DNA of 64,000 bases. Origin: Antarcticibacterium flavum. GTDB lineage: Bacteria; Bacteroidota; Bacteroidia; Flavobacteriales; Flavobacteriaceae. The notes below the pieces were generated by a model. That model saw nothing but the letters and a program-made list of their open reading frames with translations. It searched no databases and was not told the origin of the DNA. Positions within the stretch are counted from its first letter, which is position 1, and every line of letters starts with the position of its first letter. Positions 20,310 to 29,994 of this stretch are shown here, piece by piece. The DNA lies in the NCBI RefSeq assembly GCF_006159205.1, contig NZ_CP040812.1:1-64000 (forward strand), read 5' to 3'. A program made the translations under genes and the position numbers.

Positions 20310-22403
20310 TTAAATTCCCTGTGCCTGGATGGCGGTAAGGATTACAGTATTAAAAACATCGTCTACAGTACAGCCTCGGCTAAGGTCATTAACCGGTTTG
20401 TTAAGCCCCTGGAGCATAGGTCCAATTGCGAGGGCCCCCGTCTCCCGTTGTACCGCTTTATAAGTATTATTACCGGTGTTAAGATCTGGGAAGATCAAAA
20501 CGCTGGCCTGTCCTGCAACTTCAGAATTTGGTAATTTACTTTGTCCTACACTTAGGTCTACGGCTGCATCATATTGGATAGGGCCCTCTACTTTTAGATC
20601 TGGCCTCAGGCTTTTAACGATCTCTGTGGCCTGTCTTACCCTGTCTACATCCTCACCTTTCCCGGATGTTCCCGAAGAGTAGGAGAGCATTGCTATTTTG
20701 GGTTCTATTCCAAAAGCCTTACTGCTTTCTGCTGAAGAGATTGTGATCTCTGCAAGCTCCTCAGCCGTGGGATTGGGATTAATGGCACAATCCCCAAAAA
20801 CTGAAACCCTGTCCTCAAGGCACATAAAAAATACAGAAGAAACCACAGACACCCCGGGTTTGGTCTTTATGAACTGTAAAGCAGGTATAATAGTATGTTG
20901 TGTAGTATGGGCGGCACCCGATACCATTCCATCGGCATGACCTTTATAGATCATCATCGTGCCAAAATAAGAGACATCGCTCATCCTGTCGCGGGCCATA
21001 TCCAGGTTCACATTCTTATGCTTCCTTAATTCATAATAGGTGAGGGCGTAATCTTCAAAATGTACAGATTTAACGGGGTCTATGATTTTGATCTTCTCCA
21101 GGTCAAGCACTAAACCTAAATTCATAATTTTACTTTTTATGATCTCCTCATCTCCCAGTAAGGTGATATCTACCAAGTCCATGGCTATGAGTTTTGCCGC
21201 TGCTGTAAGTATTCTTTCATCTGTCCCCTCGGGCAGGACAATATGTTTCCTTGCTTGTTGGGCCCGCTTCACCAGGCTGTACTGGAACATTCGGGGAGTG
21301 ATACCTTTTGGTTTGAAATTTATGAGCTGCTCGGCCAGCTTATCAAGGGAAACATATTTTTCAAAGGTGCTTATGGAAGTTTCTATTTTTTGAACACTAT
21401 CTGCATAAATATTGGATTTAATTGCTCCAACTTTATTTGCTACATTGAAAGTACCATCCTCAACAGATATAATTGGAACAACCTGCGAGAGTCCCTCGAT
21501 AAGTTTGATTATGGAATCTTCGGGAGTGATGCCCCCGGTAAGGATGATCCCCGAGATCCTTGGATAATTGGTAGAAATATTTGCCTGCAGGGCTCCAAGG
21601 ATTATATCTGCACGATCTCCCGGGGTAATGACCAGGCTTTCATTCTTTAAATGGTGAAGGTAATTGCGCAATTGCATTGCACCCACATTAAAATTACCTG
21701 TTTGATTATCAAGAAAATCGTGTCCAAATAGAACCTTACCGTTAAGTGCCGTGATAATTTCCTTTAAAGTTGGATTGGAGAGAGTGTCTATTAATGGAAT
21801 GGCAAATACGGCCACCTCATCTGGCAGGAATTCCCTCATCCCGTTTAGGGCGATTTCAAGATTTTCTGGCTGTATGCGGTTGCTTACCATGGCCAGCACT
21901 TTTACATCTTTGTTAATGAATGCATTAAAGGCCATTTGCAGGCTGCCCATCAAGGTCTCCTTGGTTTTATGCTGCCCGCTTGCAACAATGATCACAGGGA
22001 GCCCAAGGTTCTTGGCAATTAAAACATTGACATCAAATTCAAAGACACTGCCTTCACCTGAGAAATCACTTCCTTCTACCAGGACAATATCAAATCTTTC
22101 TTCAAGGTTCTTGTATTTGCGAATGATAGTATCAATGATCTCACCAGACTGGCCGTCATTACGCTTTTGAATGATCTCGCTACGGGTAAAGGCATAGGCA
22201 TCCTCGTAAGGCAGATCAACTTCAAAATGACTTAGCACTGTATCGATGTGATTATCCTTTTTTCCAGTTGGTACATCATTTATAATAGGCCTGAAATAAC
22301 CCACTTTTGTGGTTTTTCCAAGAAGGGTGCGCATAAGCCCCAGGGAGATAATAGATTTCCCGCTGTTGGATTCCAGCGTGGCTATATAGATTCCTTTATT
22401 CAT
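20310..22403 (-). CDS. pta: phosphate acetyltransferase, long form
   Basis: Pta converts acetyl-CoA and phosphate to acetyl phosphate. The start at 22403 (MNKGIYIATLESNSGKSIIS) gives 697 residues. The frame is open 47 codons further upstream, but that stretch is not protein-like for this family. The N-terminal half is a P-loop-like, dethiobiotin-synthetase-related domain plus DRTGG domain (GDRADIILGALQANIS, SGIILTGG). The C-terminal catalytic half begins about residue 375 (QYSLVKRAQQARKHIVLPEGTDERIL) and includes DGMVSGAAHTTQHT and MLSYSSGTSGKG. The two-domain form is usually allosterically regulated. It is the first gene of the pta-ackA unit. Confidence 0.95.
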   Translation of the reverse strand: MNKGIYIATLESNSGKSIISLGLMRTLLGKTTKVGYFRPIINDVPTGKKDNHIDTVLSHFEVDLPYEDAYAFTRSEIIQKRNDGQSGEIIDTIIRKYKNLEERFDIVLVEGSDFSGEGSVFEFDVNVLIAKNLGLPVIIVASGQHKTKETLMGSLQMAFNAFINKDVKVLAMVSNRIQPENLEIALNGMREFLPDEVAVFAIPLIDTLSNPTLKEIITALNGKVLFGHDFLDNQTGNFNVGAMQLRNYLHHLKNESLVITPGDRADIILGALQANISTNYPRISGIILTGGITPEDSIIKLIEGLSQVVPIISVEDGTFNVANKVGAIKSNIYADSVQKIETSISTFEKYVSLDKLAEQLINFKPKGITPRMFQYSLVKRAQQARKHIVLPEGTDERILTAAAKLIAMDLVDITLLGDEEIIKSKIMNLGLVLDLEKIKIIDPVKSVHFEDYALTYYELRKHKNVNLDMARDRMSDVSYFGTMMIYKGHADGMVSGAAHTTQHTIIPALQFIKTKPGVSVVSSVFFMCLEDRVSVFGDCAINPNPTAEELAEITISSAESSKAFGIEPKIAMLSYSSGTSGKGEDVDRVRQATEIVKSLRPDLKVEGPIQYDAAVDLSVGQSKLPNSEVAGQASVLIFPDLNTGNNTYKAVQRETGALAIGPMLQGLNKPVNDLSRGCTVDDVFNTVILTAIQAQGI

Positions 22404-22530
22404 AGTAAATAATTGAGGTGCAAATTTACGGTTATAAAAAAACTTCTCCTCCCACAAGCTTATAAAATCCTGTGAAATGTGCCGAAAACTGATGAAGATC
22501 AGAATCCTGAAAAAAACCCGGTTATAATAG

Positions 22531-22560
22531 AAAAACGCTCCCAAACCTGAGAGCGTTTTT
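22531..22560 (-). terminator. hairpin terminator downstream of the minus-strand secreted protein
   Basis: AAAAACGCTC and GAGCGTTTTT form a 10-bp stem with a 10-nt loop. It lies 20 nt past the stop of the gene at 22582 on the minus strand and insulates it from pta. Confidence 0.8.
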
Positions 22561-22581
22561 AATTAATACCATATTAATGAT

Positions 22582-23139
22582 CTATTTATTATCTATAGGA
22601 TCATTCGTAGTAGTGTTCCTGTTATTCACACCACGGTTGTTGGTGTTTCTGTTATTTACACCCTGGTTGTTAAGGTTCCTGTTAGGGTTGTTTCTTCTCA
22701 TATCGCTTTGATTCTGGCCACGAATATTTCTTGGAGTACTTATATTGTAATCCTCTTCAAGTACACTATCTGTAGTACTGTCATACCTGTAGGTCCTGAA
22801 ATTTCCCTGCTCATCAAAGCGTCCAAAGGAAACATCATTAGGGTCTGAAGTAGAAGTCATAATATAATACCCGTTTGCAGTAGTTCTGCGAAGATTTCCA
22901 ATTTCGGTCTCTGTTCCGTTTTCTATCTGCGATACGGTAAGGTCACCCCTGTCATTTGGTGTAAACCTGAAGTTTTGATTATTAAAAGTATAATCTGATG
23001 GTTCCTGGATATCATAATATGTGGCCCTGTCTGTCCTCATATCCATATTATCCCTGTTTGATTGTGTGGGTTGATCTGTAACCTGTGCATAGATGGTTCC
23101 CACAAACAAAAATGTCAATAAATAAACTAACTTTTTCAT
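22582..23139 (-). CDS. small secreted Asn-rich protein of unknown function
   Basis: The 185-residue protein has a clear signal peptide (KKLVYLLTFLFVGTIYA). The middle (residues ~40-140) looks beta-rich (YTFNNQNFRFTPNDRGDLTV, GYYIMTSTSDPND, RFDEQGNFRTYRYDSTTD). The C-terminal 40 residues are a low-complexity Asn/Arg stretch with the repeat GVNNRNTNNR, encoded by an imperfect ~30-bp DNA repeat. No enzyme motif is visible. It is probably periplasmic or surface-exposed. It stands alone, with its own -7 box and terminator. Confidence 0.7.
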   Translation of the reverse strand: MKKLVYLLTFLFVGTIYAQVTDQPTQSNRDNMDMRTDRATYYDIQEPSDYTFNNQNFRFTPNDRGDLTVSQIENGTETEIGNLRRTTANGYYIMTSTSDPNDVSFGRFDEQGNFRTYRYDSTTDSVLEEDYNISTPRNIRGQNQSDMRRNNPNRNLNNQGVNNRNTNNRGVNNRNTTTNDPIDNK

Positions 23140-23163
23140 AACTGTTTTATTTTTAGGTTTTTA

Positions 23164-23171
23164 CAAATCTA
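23164..23171 (-). promoter_or_regulatory. -7 box (TAGATTTG) for the secreted protein gene
   Basis: On the minus strand TAGATTTG matches TAnnTTTG exactly, 25 nt upstream of the start at 23139. A clear -33 TTG was not seen. Confidence 0.4.
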
Positions 23172-23316
23172 CAATGATAAGCTGTTAAGACTTGATAAAG
23201 CTTCGTTAGGGTTTTACTAAATCCTAATAGGTGAGGCAAAAAGTAGAAAATATGAATGTGATTCCCTCTACCTTTTTCATAATTGATGCTATCTTCTCAA
23301 TTTCAACTTTAAAGCC

Positions 23317-23324
23317 TATCTTTG
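23317..23324 (+). promoter_or_regulatory. -7 box (TATCTTTG) upstream of ychF
   Basis: An exact TAnnTTTG match 98 nt before the ychF start. No clear -33 element was seen. Confidence 0.4.
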
Positions 23325-23422
23325 CAGCCGCAAAAACACAGGTTATAAATTCGGGTCTGTTCTCATAGCCTAAAATTTTGAGCTATTGCCCAGAGTAGAA
23401 CCCGTATCCTTAAAAATATAAT

Positions 23423-24517
23423 ATGAAAGCCGGAATTGTAGGATTACCCAACGTAGGAAAATCAACTCTTTTTAATTGTTTATCCAATGCCAAGGCGCAA
23501 AGCGCCAATTTCCCCTTCTGTACTATTGAGCCAAATATAGGAGTGGTGAACGTACCCGATTCGAGACTGGAAAAATTGGAATCCCTGGTAAAGCCGGAGA
23601 GGGTTATGCCTGCAACTGTTGAGATCGTGGATATAGCAGGTCTGGTAAAAGGGGCAAGTAAGGGAGAAGGCCTTGGTAACCAGTTCCTGGGAAATATTAG
23701 AGAGACAGATGCTATTCTTCATGTGCTTAGATGTTTTGAAAATGATAATATTGTGCACGTAGATGGTTCTGTAAATCCTGTAAGAGATAAGGAAACTATT
23801 GATATGGAGTTACAGCTTAAGGACCTGGAGACGGTTGAAAAAAAGCTGGAAAAGGTAAAGCGGGCTGCCAAAACAGGGAATAAAGATGCGCAAAAAGAGG
23901 AAGCTGCTTTATTAAAACTGAAGCAGGGCCTTGAAGCGGGAAGATCTGTAAGAGCAATTGAGCTTACAGATGCTGAAAGAGAGGATTTTGTTAATAATAT
24001 ACAACTAATTACAGATAAACCTGTGATGTATGTTTGTAATGTTGACGAAGGCTCTGCCACTACAGGAAATGAATTTGTAGAACAAGTGCGGGAAGCTGTA
24101 AAGGACGAGAATGCTGAGGTGCTTGTACTTGCAGTTGGTACTGAAGCCGATATTACAGAACTGGACGATTACGAAGAGCGGCAAATGTTCCTTGCAGATA
24201 TTGGCCTTGATGAGGCAGGTTCTGCAAAGTTGATTCGCTCTGCCTACAGGTTACTTGATTTACAAACCTATTTTACCGCCGGTGTTAAGGAGGTAAGAGC
24301 CTGGACAATTCCCGTAGGGGCAAGTGCGCCACAGGCCGCAGGGGTGATACATACAGATTTTGAAAAAGGATTTATTCGTGCAGAGGTGATCGCTTATGAT
24401 GATTACGTTTCCTTCGGGAGTGAGGCAAAGGTCAAGGAAGCCGGTAAGATGAGGGTAGAAGGCAAGGACTATATTTTGAAGGACGGGGATGTGATGCATT
24501 TTAGGTTCAACGTTTAA
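23423..24517 (+). CDS. ychF: redox-regulated ATPase YchF (Obg-family GTPase fold)
   Basis: YchF/OLA1 is a ribosome-associated P-loop NTPase that prefers ATP. The 364-residue protein is full length. G1 is GLPNVGKST (residues 6-14), and the switch region is [21 protein letters not shown]. The altered G4 motif is CNVDE instead of NKxD, as expected for an ATP-preferring member. A coiled-coil insertion lies about residues 130-175 ([18 protein letters not shown]). The C-terminal TGS-like domain includes [14 protein letters not shown] and [23 protein letters not shown]. It is transcribed alone. A 7-bp repeat array begins two bases after the stop. Confidence 0.96.
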   Translation: MKAGIVGLPNVGKSTLFNCLSNAKAQSANFPFCTIEPNIGVVNVPDSRLEKLESLVKPERVMPATVEIVDIAGLVKGASKGEGLGNQFLGNIRETDAILHVLRCFENDNIVHVDGSVNPVRDKETIDMELQLKDLETVEKKLEKVKRAAKTGNKDAQKEEAALLKLKQGLEAGRSVRAIELTDAEREDFVNNIQLITDKPVMYVCNVDEGSATTGNEFVEQVREAVKDENAEVLVLAVGTEADITELDDYEERQMFLADIGLDEAGSAKLIRSAYRLLDLQTYFTAGVKEVRAWTIPVGASAPQAAGVIHTDFEKGFIRAEVIAYDDYVSFGSEAKVKEAGKMRVEGKDYILKDGDVMHFRFNV

Positions 24518-24519
24518 TA

Positions 24520-24554
24520 AGACGTTAGACGTTAGATGTTAGACGTTAGATTTT
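24520..24554 (+). repeat. tandem heptamer array AGACGTT, five units
   Basis: The units are AGACGTT, AGACGTT, AGATGTT, AGACGTT and AGATTTT, starting two bases after the ychF stop codon. Confidence 0.85.
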
Positions 24555-24610
24555 AGAATTACCTGGGGAATTGGTAGGATTGATTTTTAGAAGGATGAGC
24601 TCGATTGTCT

Positions 24611-24903
24611 ATCTCAAATCTCAAATCTCAAGTCATTGGTGTCCGATTAAAATATTTAAAATTTTCTTAAGCCTTAATATATATAGTCAGAAGATACATC
24701 AACCTCAACCAGGGGGTGGTTTTGGATCTGAAATAGTTCAGGAAAATTCAAGCTTTTTATAAGAGGTTAAACCAGTATTTTCCACACACTTTTTAGTCTA
24801 GGTTCTAGATTCTAGCAGCGGAAGCGGTCCAGACTCTTTTATCGGACAACAATGATCTCAAGTCTCATATCTCAAGTCTCACATCTAATATCTCAAGTCT
24901 ATC
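24611..24903 (+). repeat. heptamer array ATCTCAA interrupted by a MITE-like element
   Basis: Three ATCTCAA units lie at 24611-24631. After the inserted element the array resumes at 24855 with ATCTCAA, GTCTCAT, ATCTCAA, GTCTCAC, ATCTAAT, ATCTCAA and GTCTATC. Removing the insert and one copy of the 9-bp duplication rejoins a continuous run of about nine 7-bp units. Confidence 0.75.
24634..24854. mobile_element. MITE-like non-autonomous element, copy 1 (221 bp)
   Basis: The ends are CATTGGTGTCCG and CGGACAACAATG, inverted repeats with one mismatch. The element is flanked on both sides by ATCTCAAGT (24625-24633 and 24855-24863), a perfect 9-bp direct repeat. It has no coding capacity. Its right ~75 bp, containing GCGGAAGCGGTCCAGACTC, is nearly identical to the copy at 35693-35864. 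A 9-bp duplication fits movement by an IS4- or IS1-type transposase supplied elsewhere. Because the target is a repeat array, this duplication alone would be weak; the second copy confirms it. Confidence 0.85.
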
Positions 24904-25002
24904 AACATTTCCTCTTAATGCTTTGTTAATTACTTTGTGCAGGCGGGGTTTTAACTTTTTGATGTAAACCTTATATTAGCGACTCAACCGCACCTACTAG
25001 TT

Positions 25003-26856
25003 ATGAGTCAAGATACTAAATATACAGAGGATAATATCCGGTCACTGGACTGGAAGGAGCATATACGTATGCGTCCCGGGATGTATATTGGAAAACTTGG
25101 AGATGGCTCCACGGCAGATGATGGTATCTATATACTTCTAAAGGAGGTAATAGATAACAGTATTGATGAATTTGTCATGGGCGCCGGGAAGACCATTGAG
25201 ATCTCTGTACAAAACCAAAGGGTTATAGTGCGGGATTATGGCCGTGGGATTCCGCTGGGAAAAGTTGTTGATGTAGTTTCCAAAATGAATACCGGGGGAA
25301 AGTACGATTCCCGCGCTTTTAAAAAGTCTGTTGGTTTAAACGGTGTAGGTACAAAAGCCGTTAATGCACTTTCATCCAGTTTTAAAGTAGAATCTACCCG
25401 GGATGGCCGCTCCAAAACGGCTGAATTTGAAAAAGGGAACCTCGTAAACGAGGAGGAACTGGAGGAGACCTCCAGGCGCCGTGGTACCAAGGTAACCTAT
25501 ATCCCGGATGAAAGCATATTTAAAAATTTCAGGTACCGTGATGAGTATATAGAAAAAATGCTCAAGAATTACGTTTATCTCAATCCGGGATTGACGATTA
25601 TCTTTAACGGTGAAAAGTTTTATTCAGAAAATGGTTTAAAGGACCTTCTTGGAGACAGCATAAATGAGGATGATCAACTATATGAGATCATTCATTTACG
25701 CGGTGATGATATTGAGATAGCCTTAACCCATAGTAAATCCCAGTATTCTGAGGAATACCACTCCTTTGTGAACGGGCAAAATACCTCTCAGGGAGGTACG
25801 CATCTAGCGGCTTTCAGAGAGGCGCTGGTAAGGACTATCCGTGAGTATTACGGGAAGAACTATGAGGCATCAGATGTGCGAAAGTCGGTAGTTTCAGCAA
25901 TAAGTATTAAGGTGATGGAGCCGGTGTTTGAAAGCCAGACCAAAACCAAACTCGGTTCTACAGATATGGGAGGCAAACTTCCCACCGTGCGTACTTATAT
26001 CAATGATTTCGTAAAAACCCATCTGGATAATTACCTCCATAAGAATGCTGAAACTGCAGAGAAGCTGCAACGTAAGATCCTGCAGGCAGAAAGGGAAAGA
26101 AAGGAGCTATCAGGAATTAGGAAACTGGCAAAGGACCGGGCGAAAAAAGCCAGCCTTCACAATAAAAAACTTAGGGATTGCCGTATACACCTGGGGGACA
26201 GTAAAAAGGAACGGTACCTGGAGACAACGCTGTTTATAACAGAGGGAGATTCTGCGAGTGGATCCATTACAAAATCCCGGGATGTGAATACGCAGGCTGT
26301 GTTCAGTTTAAAAGGAAAGCCCCTTAATAGTTATGGTCTTACCAAAAAGATCGTATATGAAAATGAGGAATTCAATTTGCTACAGGCTGCCCTGAACATT
26401 GAGGAATCCATAGAAGACCTTAGGTATAATAATATAGTGATCGCGACAGATGCCGATGTGGACGGGATGCACATTCGGCTTTTACTAATAACTTTCTTTT
26501 TGCAATTCTTTCCTGAACTTATAAAAGAAAACCACCTCTATATACTCCAAACCCCATTATTCAGGGTAAGAAATAAGAAGGAAACAATCTATTGTTACAG
26601 TGAGCTTGAGAGACAGCAGGCCGTCAATAAACTTTCTGGCAAAGCAGAAATAACGAGGTTTAAGGGATTGGGAGAAATTTCTCCAGATGAGTTCAAACAT
26701 TTTATTGGAGAAGATATCCGTCTTGACCCTGTTATGCTGGACAAGGATATGTCCATTGAAGAACTCTTGAGTTTTTATATGGGTAAGAATACGCCAGACA
26801 GGCAGGAATTCATAATTGATAATCTTAAAGTTGAACTGGATTTGATCGCAGAGTAG
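25003..26856 (+). CDS. parE: DNA topoisomerase IV subunit B
   Basis: This is the ATPase subunit of topoisomerase IV, which decatenates chromosomes. The 617-residue protein has the GHKL domain ([51 protein letters not shown]). The transducer domain includes [14 protein letters not shown], and the TOPRIM domain has [12 protein letters not shown] and [20 protein letters not shown]. The C-terminus lacks the gyrase-type insertion. A membrane protein gene follows after 3 nt and then parC, which supports ParE rather than GyrB. The start ATG 25003 lies in the expected position before [20 protein letters not shown]. Confidence 0.95.
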   Translation: MSQDTKYTEDNIRSLDWKEHIRMRPGMYIGKLGDGSTADDGIYILLKEVIDNSIDEFVMGAGKTIEISVQNQRVIVRDYGRGIPLGKVVDVVSKMNTGGKYDSRAFKKSVGLNGVGTKAVNALSSSFKVESTRDGRSKTAEFEKGNLVNEEELEETSRRRGTKVTYIPDESIFKNFRYRDEYIEKMLKNYVYLNPGLTIIFNGEKFYSENGLKDLLGDSINEDDQLYEIIHLRGDDIEIALTHSKSQYSEEYHSFVNGQNTSQGGTHLAAFREALVRTIREYYGKNYEASDVRKSVVSAISIKVMEPVFESQTKTKLGSTDMGGKLPTVRTYINDFVKTHLDNYLHKNAETAEKLQRKILQAERERKELSGIRKLAKDRAKKASLHNKKLRDCRIHLGDSKKERYLETTLFITEGDSASGSITKSRDVNTQAVFSLKGKPLNSYGLTKKIVYENEEFNLLQAALNIEESIEDLRYNNIVIATDADVDGMHIRLLLITFFLQFFPELIKENHLYILQTPLFRVRNKKETIYCYSELERQQAVNKLSGKAEITRFKGLGEISPDEFKHFIGEDIRLDPVMLDKDMSIEELLSFYMGKNTPDRQEFIIDNLKVELDLIAE

Positions 26857-26859
26857 CCT

Positions 26860-27351
26860 ATGAGGTTTAAAAATACTTCCGAAACAAAGATTATTCCTTC
26901 CATCTACATTTTAATTGTAGCTGCTTTTGTAACCAATCTTTTTGTGAATATTGAAATAATGACCACCTCAGAAACCGAGAATGCGATGACTTTTAGTCAC
27001 TTTCTTCCCAATATTCTCCTTCTGCTATTTGGCATTTATTTTCATCGTATCGCGCAGTCCTTTGATTTTGACAGTGATGGGGAAACCCTGAATTTCAAAA
27101 ATAATGGGGTTTTCTTTTCAAAATTTATGGAATACAGGGTTAAAAGGGCAGAATTTCCAAAATCCAAGCTTATTAATTTTGAAGTAAGCGATTACGGGAT
27201 CTATGCCAGTTTAAAAATTTATATAAGGAGCCGTCGCAAGAAAGGCCCACGTAGCTATAGGTTCAATATTACATTTTTAGGGAAGAAAAAGAAAAGAGGA
27301 ATGATCGAGTCCCTGCGTAAAGTATTGGAAAAAAATAAAGCAATTTCTTAA
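26860..27351 (+). CDS. hypothetical membrane protein between parE and parC
   Basis: The 163-residue protein has two hydrophobic segments (residues ~13-31 and ~47-62). A basic cytoplasmic-looking domain follows, with SRRKKGPRSYRFNITFLGKKKKRG. It starts 3 nt after parE and ends directly before the parC ATG, so it must be co-transcribed and perhaps translationally coupled with both. I know no function. The domain beyond the helices may resemble a PH-like fold, but that is a guess. Confidence 0.75.
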   Translation: MRFKNTSETKIIPSIYILIVAAFVTNLFVNIEIMTTSETENAMTFSHFLPNILLLLFGIYFHRIAQSFDFDSDGETLNFKNNGVFFSKFMEYRVKRAEFPKSKLINFEVSDYGIYASLKIYIRSRRKKGPRSYRFNITFLGKKKKRGMIESLRKVLEKNKAIS

Positions 27352-29994
27352 ATGGATCTAGATAACCAGGATAATTTACCCTTAAACGGGGAGGAACAAC
27401 CAAAAGAACAACTTATTCGTGTTACAGGCATGTACAAGGATTGGTTCCTAGATTATGCATCATATGTGATCCTGGAACGTGCAGTACCTGCTGTGGAAGA
27501 TGGTTTTAAGCCCGTACACCGCCGTATAATGCACTCCATGAAAGATCTTGATGACGGCAGGTACAATAAAGTAGCCAATATCGTTGGACATACCATGCAG
27601 TATCACCCTCACGGGGATGCCAGTATAGGGGATGCCATGGTTCAAATTGGACAAAAAGACCTGCTCATAGATGCCCAGGGAAACTGGGGGAATATTTTAA
27701 CTGGTGACCGGGCAGCGGCTCCCAGGTATATCGAAGCTCGGTTATCCAAATTTGCCCTGGAAGTTTTATTTAATCCTAAATTAACTGAATGGCAACTTTC
27801 CTATGATGGTCGTAAGAAAGAGCCGGTAAACCTCCCGGTGAGATTTCCGCTTTTACTGGCACAGGGAGCTGAAGGTATTGCGGTGGGATTAAGCACCAGG
27901 ATCCTTCCTCATAATTTCATGGAACTTATAGATGCCTCTATAAAGCACCTCAAAGGAAAAAGCTTTAAACTCTTCCCGGATTTTCCAACCGCCGGGGAAG
28001 CAGATGTGACAGATTATAATGATGGGATGAGGGGAGGACGAGTGAGGATACGCGCCAAGATCTCCCAGTATGATAAAAATACTCTTGCAATTACGGAGAT
28101 CCCATACGGTACCACTACCACCACCTTAATTGAATCTATACTTAAAGCAAACGACAAGGGAAAGATCAAGATCAAGAAGATAGAGGATAACACTGCAGAG
28201 AATGTGGAGATCCTTATCTACCTTCCCCCAAATATTTCACCAGATAAAACTATTGACGCGCTTTATGCCTTTACCACTTGTGAAAATTCCATTTCACCAC
28301 TTGGCTGTGTGATCATTGATAATAAACCTGTATTCCTGGGGGTTACTGAAATCTTAAAGCGCTCTACAGATCATACTCTAAGTTTATTAAAACAGGACCT
28401 TGAGATCAGGCTGGATGAGTTTGAGGAGCAGTGGCATTTTGCCTCCCTTGAAAGAATATTTATAGAAAACAGGATATACCGTGATATTGAAGAACAGGAG
28501 ACATGGGAGGGGGTAATTAAAGCGATAGATGAAGGTTTAAAACCTCATATTGGGCATCTAAAAAGAGCCATTACAGAAGAAGATATAGTAAGGCTTACAG
28601 AAATAAGGATCAAAAGGATCTCTAAATTTGATATCGATAAGGCACAGCAAAAAATAGAAGCCCTTGAGGAGGAGATCGCCAAAGTAAAACATCACCTGGA
28701 CCATCTTGTAGATTACGCTGTTTCATATTTTGAAAGACTTAAGAAAGAATATGGTGCAGGAAAAGAGCGTAAGACAGATCTTCGCCTGTTTGATGATATA
28801 GAAGCTTCCAAGGTGGCTATGCGCAATACCAAGCTATATGTAAATCGAAATGAAGGCTTTATTGGTACCTCCCTTAAGAAAGACGAATTTGTTACAGATT
28901 GTTCAGACATCGATGATATTATAGTCTTCACGGGAGACGGGAAGATGATGGTGACCAAAGTAGATGCAAAAACCTTTGTAGGTAAGGATATTATACATGT
29001 GGCGGTCTTTAAGAAGAAAGATAAAAGAACGATCTACAACCTCGTATACCGCGACGGGAAGAATGGCTCCTCCTATATTAAGAGATTTGCCGTTACTTCT
29101 ATTACCCGTGACAGGGAATATGATGTAACCCAGGGCAAGAAAGATTCAAAGATCCTGTATTTCTCTGCCAATCCTAATGGTGAAGCAGAAGTTGTTACAG
29201 TATACCTTAGACAGGTGGGAAGCATTAAGAAGCTAAGGTTTGAAGTGGATTTTGCAGATATGCTTATCAAGGGCCGAAATGTGAAAGGAAATATTGTAAC
29301 CAAGTATGCGGTCAAGAAAATTGAACTCAAGGAAGAAGGTGTTTCAACCCTTAAGCCTCGCAGAATTTGGTTTGATGATAGTGTAAAGCGTCTTAATGTA
29401 GATGAAAGAGGAGAGCTTCTGGGAGAATTCAAAGGAGAGGACAGGCTGCTCATTATCACTCAAAACGGAGTGGCAAAAACAATAAAGCCCGAACTTACCA
29501 CAAGGTTTGATGACGAAATAATTGTCCTGGAGAAGTGGGTGCCTAAAAAACCAATCTCGGCAATATATTGGGAGGCAGAAAAGGAAAAGTATTATGTGAA
29601 GCGTTTTCTAATTGAAAATCCAGATAAGGATGAGCTTTTTATAGGTGACCACGAGAAATCATTCCTGGAATTGGTTTCAACAGATTATATCCCGCAGGCA
29701 GAGCTGGTTTTTACTAAAGCGAGAGGTAAAGATCAACGGGCAAATGAAGTGGTAAATCTTGAAGAATTCATTTCAGTTAAAGGGATTAAAGCGCTTGGAA
29801 ACCAGTTGACTACAGAAAAATTAAAACAAATAAACCTATTGGATCCCGTACCTTATGAACCTGAAGTTGTTCCTACCGAGGAGCTGGAGGTGAAGGATGA
29901 GGAAACAGTGGAAAGTAACACACCAAACCTTGCAGAAGGTGAGATAAGAAAAAGTTCCCAGGGGGAAAGCCAGACAAAATTATTTGATGAGTAA
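27352..29994 (+). CDS. parC: DNA topoisomerase IV subunit A
   Basis: This is the DNA-cleaving subunit of topoisomerase IV. The 880-residue protein shows the winged-helix/tower core typical of the Bacteroidota form. VEDGFKPVHRRIMHSM and YHPHGDASIGDAMVQIG lie near the quinolone-pocket region, and AAPRYIEARLSKFA carries the catalytic tyrosine. A coiled-coil stretch lies at about 435-475. The C-terminal half contains degenerate beta-pinwheel repeats, and the tail is acidic. It is the third gene of parE-orf-parC, and its TAA overlaps the mscL ATG by one base. Confidence 0.95.
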   Translation: MDLDNQDNLPLNGEEQPKEQLIRVTGMYKDWFLDYASYVILERAVPAVEDGFKPVHRRIMHSMKDLDDGRYNKVANIVGHTMQYHPHGDASIGDAMVQIGQKDLLIDAQGNWGNILTGDRAAAPRYIEARLSKFALEVLFNPKLTEWQLSYDGRKKEPVNLPVRFPLLLAQGAEGIAVGLSTRILPHNFMELIDASIKHLKGKSFKLFPDFPTAGEADVTDYNDGMRGGRVRIRAKISQYDKNTLAITEIPYGTTTTTLIESILKANDKGKIKIKKIEDNTAENVEILIYLPPNISPDKTIDALYAFTTCENSISPLGCVIIDNKPVFLGVTEILKRSTDHTLSLLKQDLEIRLDEFEEQWHFASLERIFIENRIYRDIEEQETWEGVIKAIDEGLKPHIGHLKRAITEEDIVRLTEIRIKRISKFDIDKAQQKIEALEEEIAKVKHHLDHLVDYAVSYFERLKKEYGAGKERKTDLRLFDDIEASKVAMRNTKLYVNRNEGFIGTSLKKDEFVTDCSDIDDIIVFTGDGKMMVTKVDAKTFVGKDIIHVAVFKKKDKRTIYNLVYRDGKNGSSYIKRFAVTSITRDREYDVTQGKKDSKILYFSANPNGEAEVVTVYLRQVGSIKKLRFEVDFADMLIKGRNVKGNIVTKYAVKKIELKEEGVSTLKPRRIWFDDSVKRLNVDERGELLGEFKGEDRLLIITQNGVAKTIKPELTTRFDDEIIVLEKWVPKKPISAIYWEAEKEKYYVKRFLIENPDKDELFIGDHEKSFLELVSTDYIPQAELVFTKARGKDQRANEVVNLEEFISVKGIKALGNQLTTEKLKQINLLDPVPYEPEVVPTEELEVKDEETVESNTPNLAEGEIRKSSQGESQTKLFDE

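Noticed and set aside
22404..22544. A longer N-terminus of Pta starting at 22544
   Set aside because: The extra 47 residues are hydrophobic/aromatic non-coding-like sequence; the canonical start MNKGIYIATLES lies at 22403.
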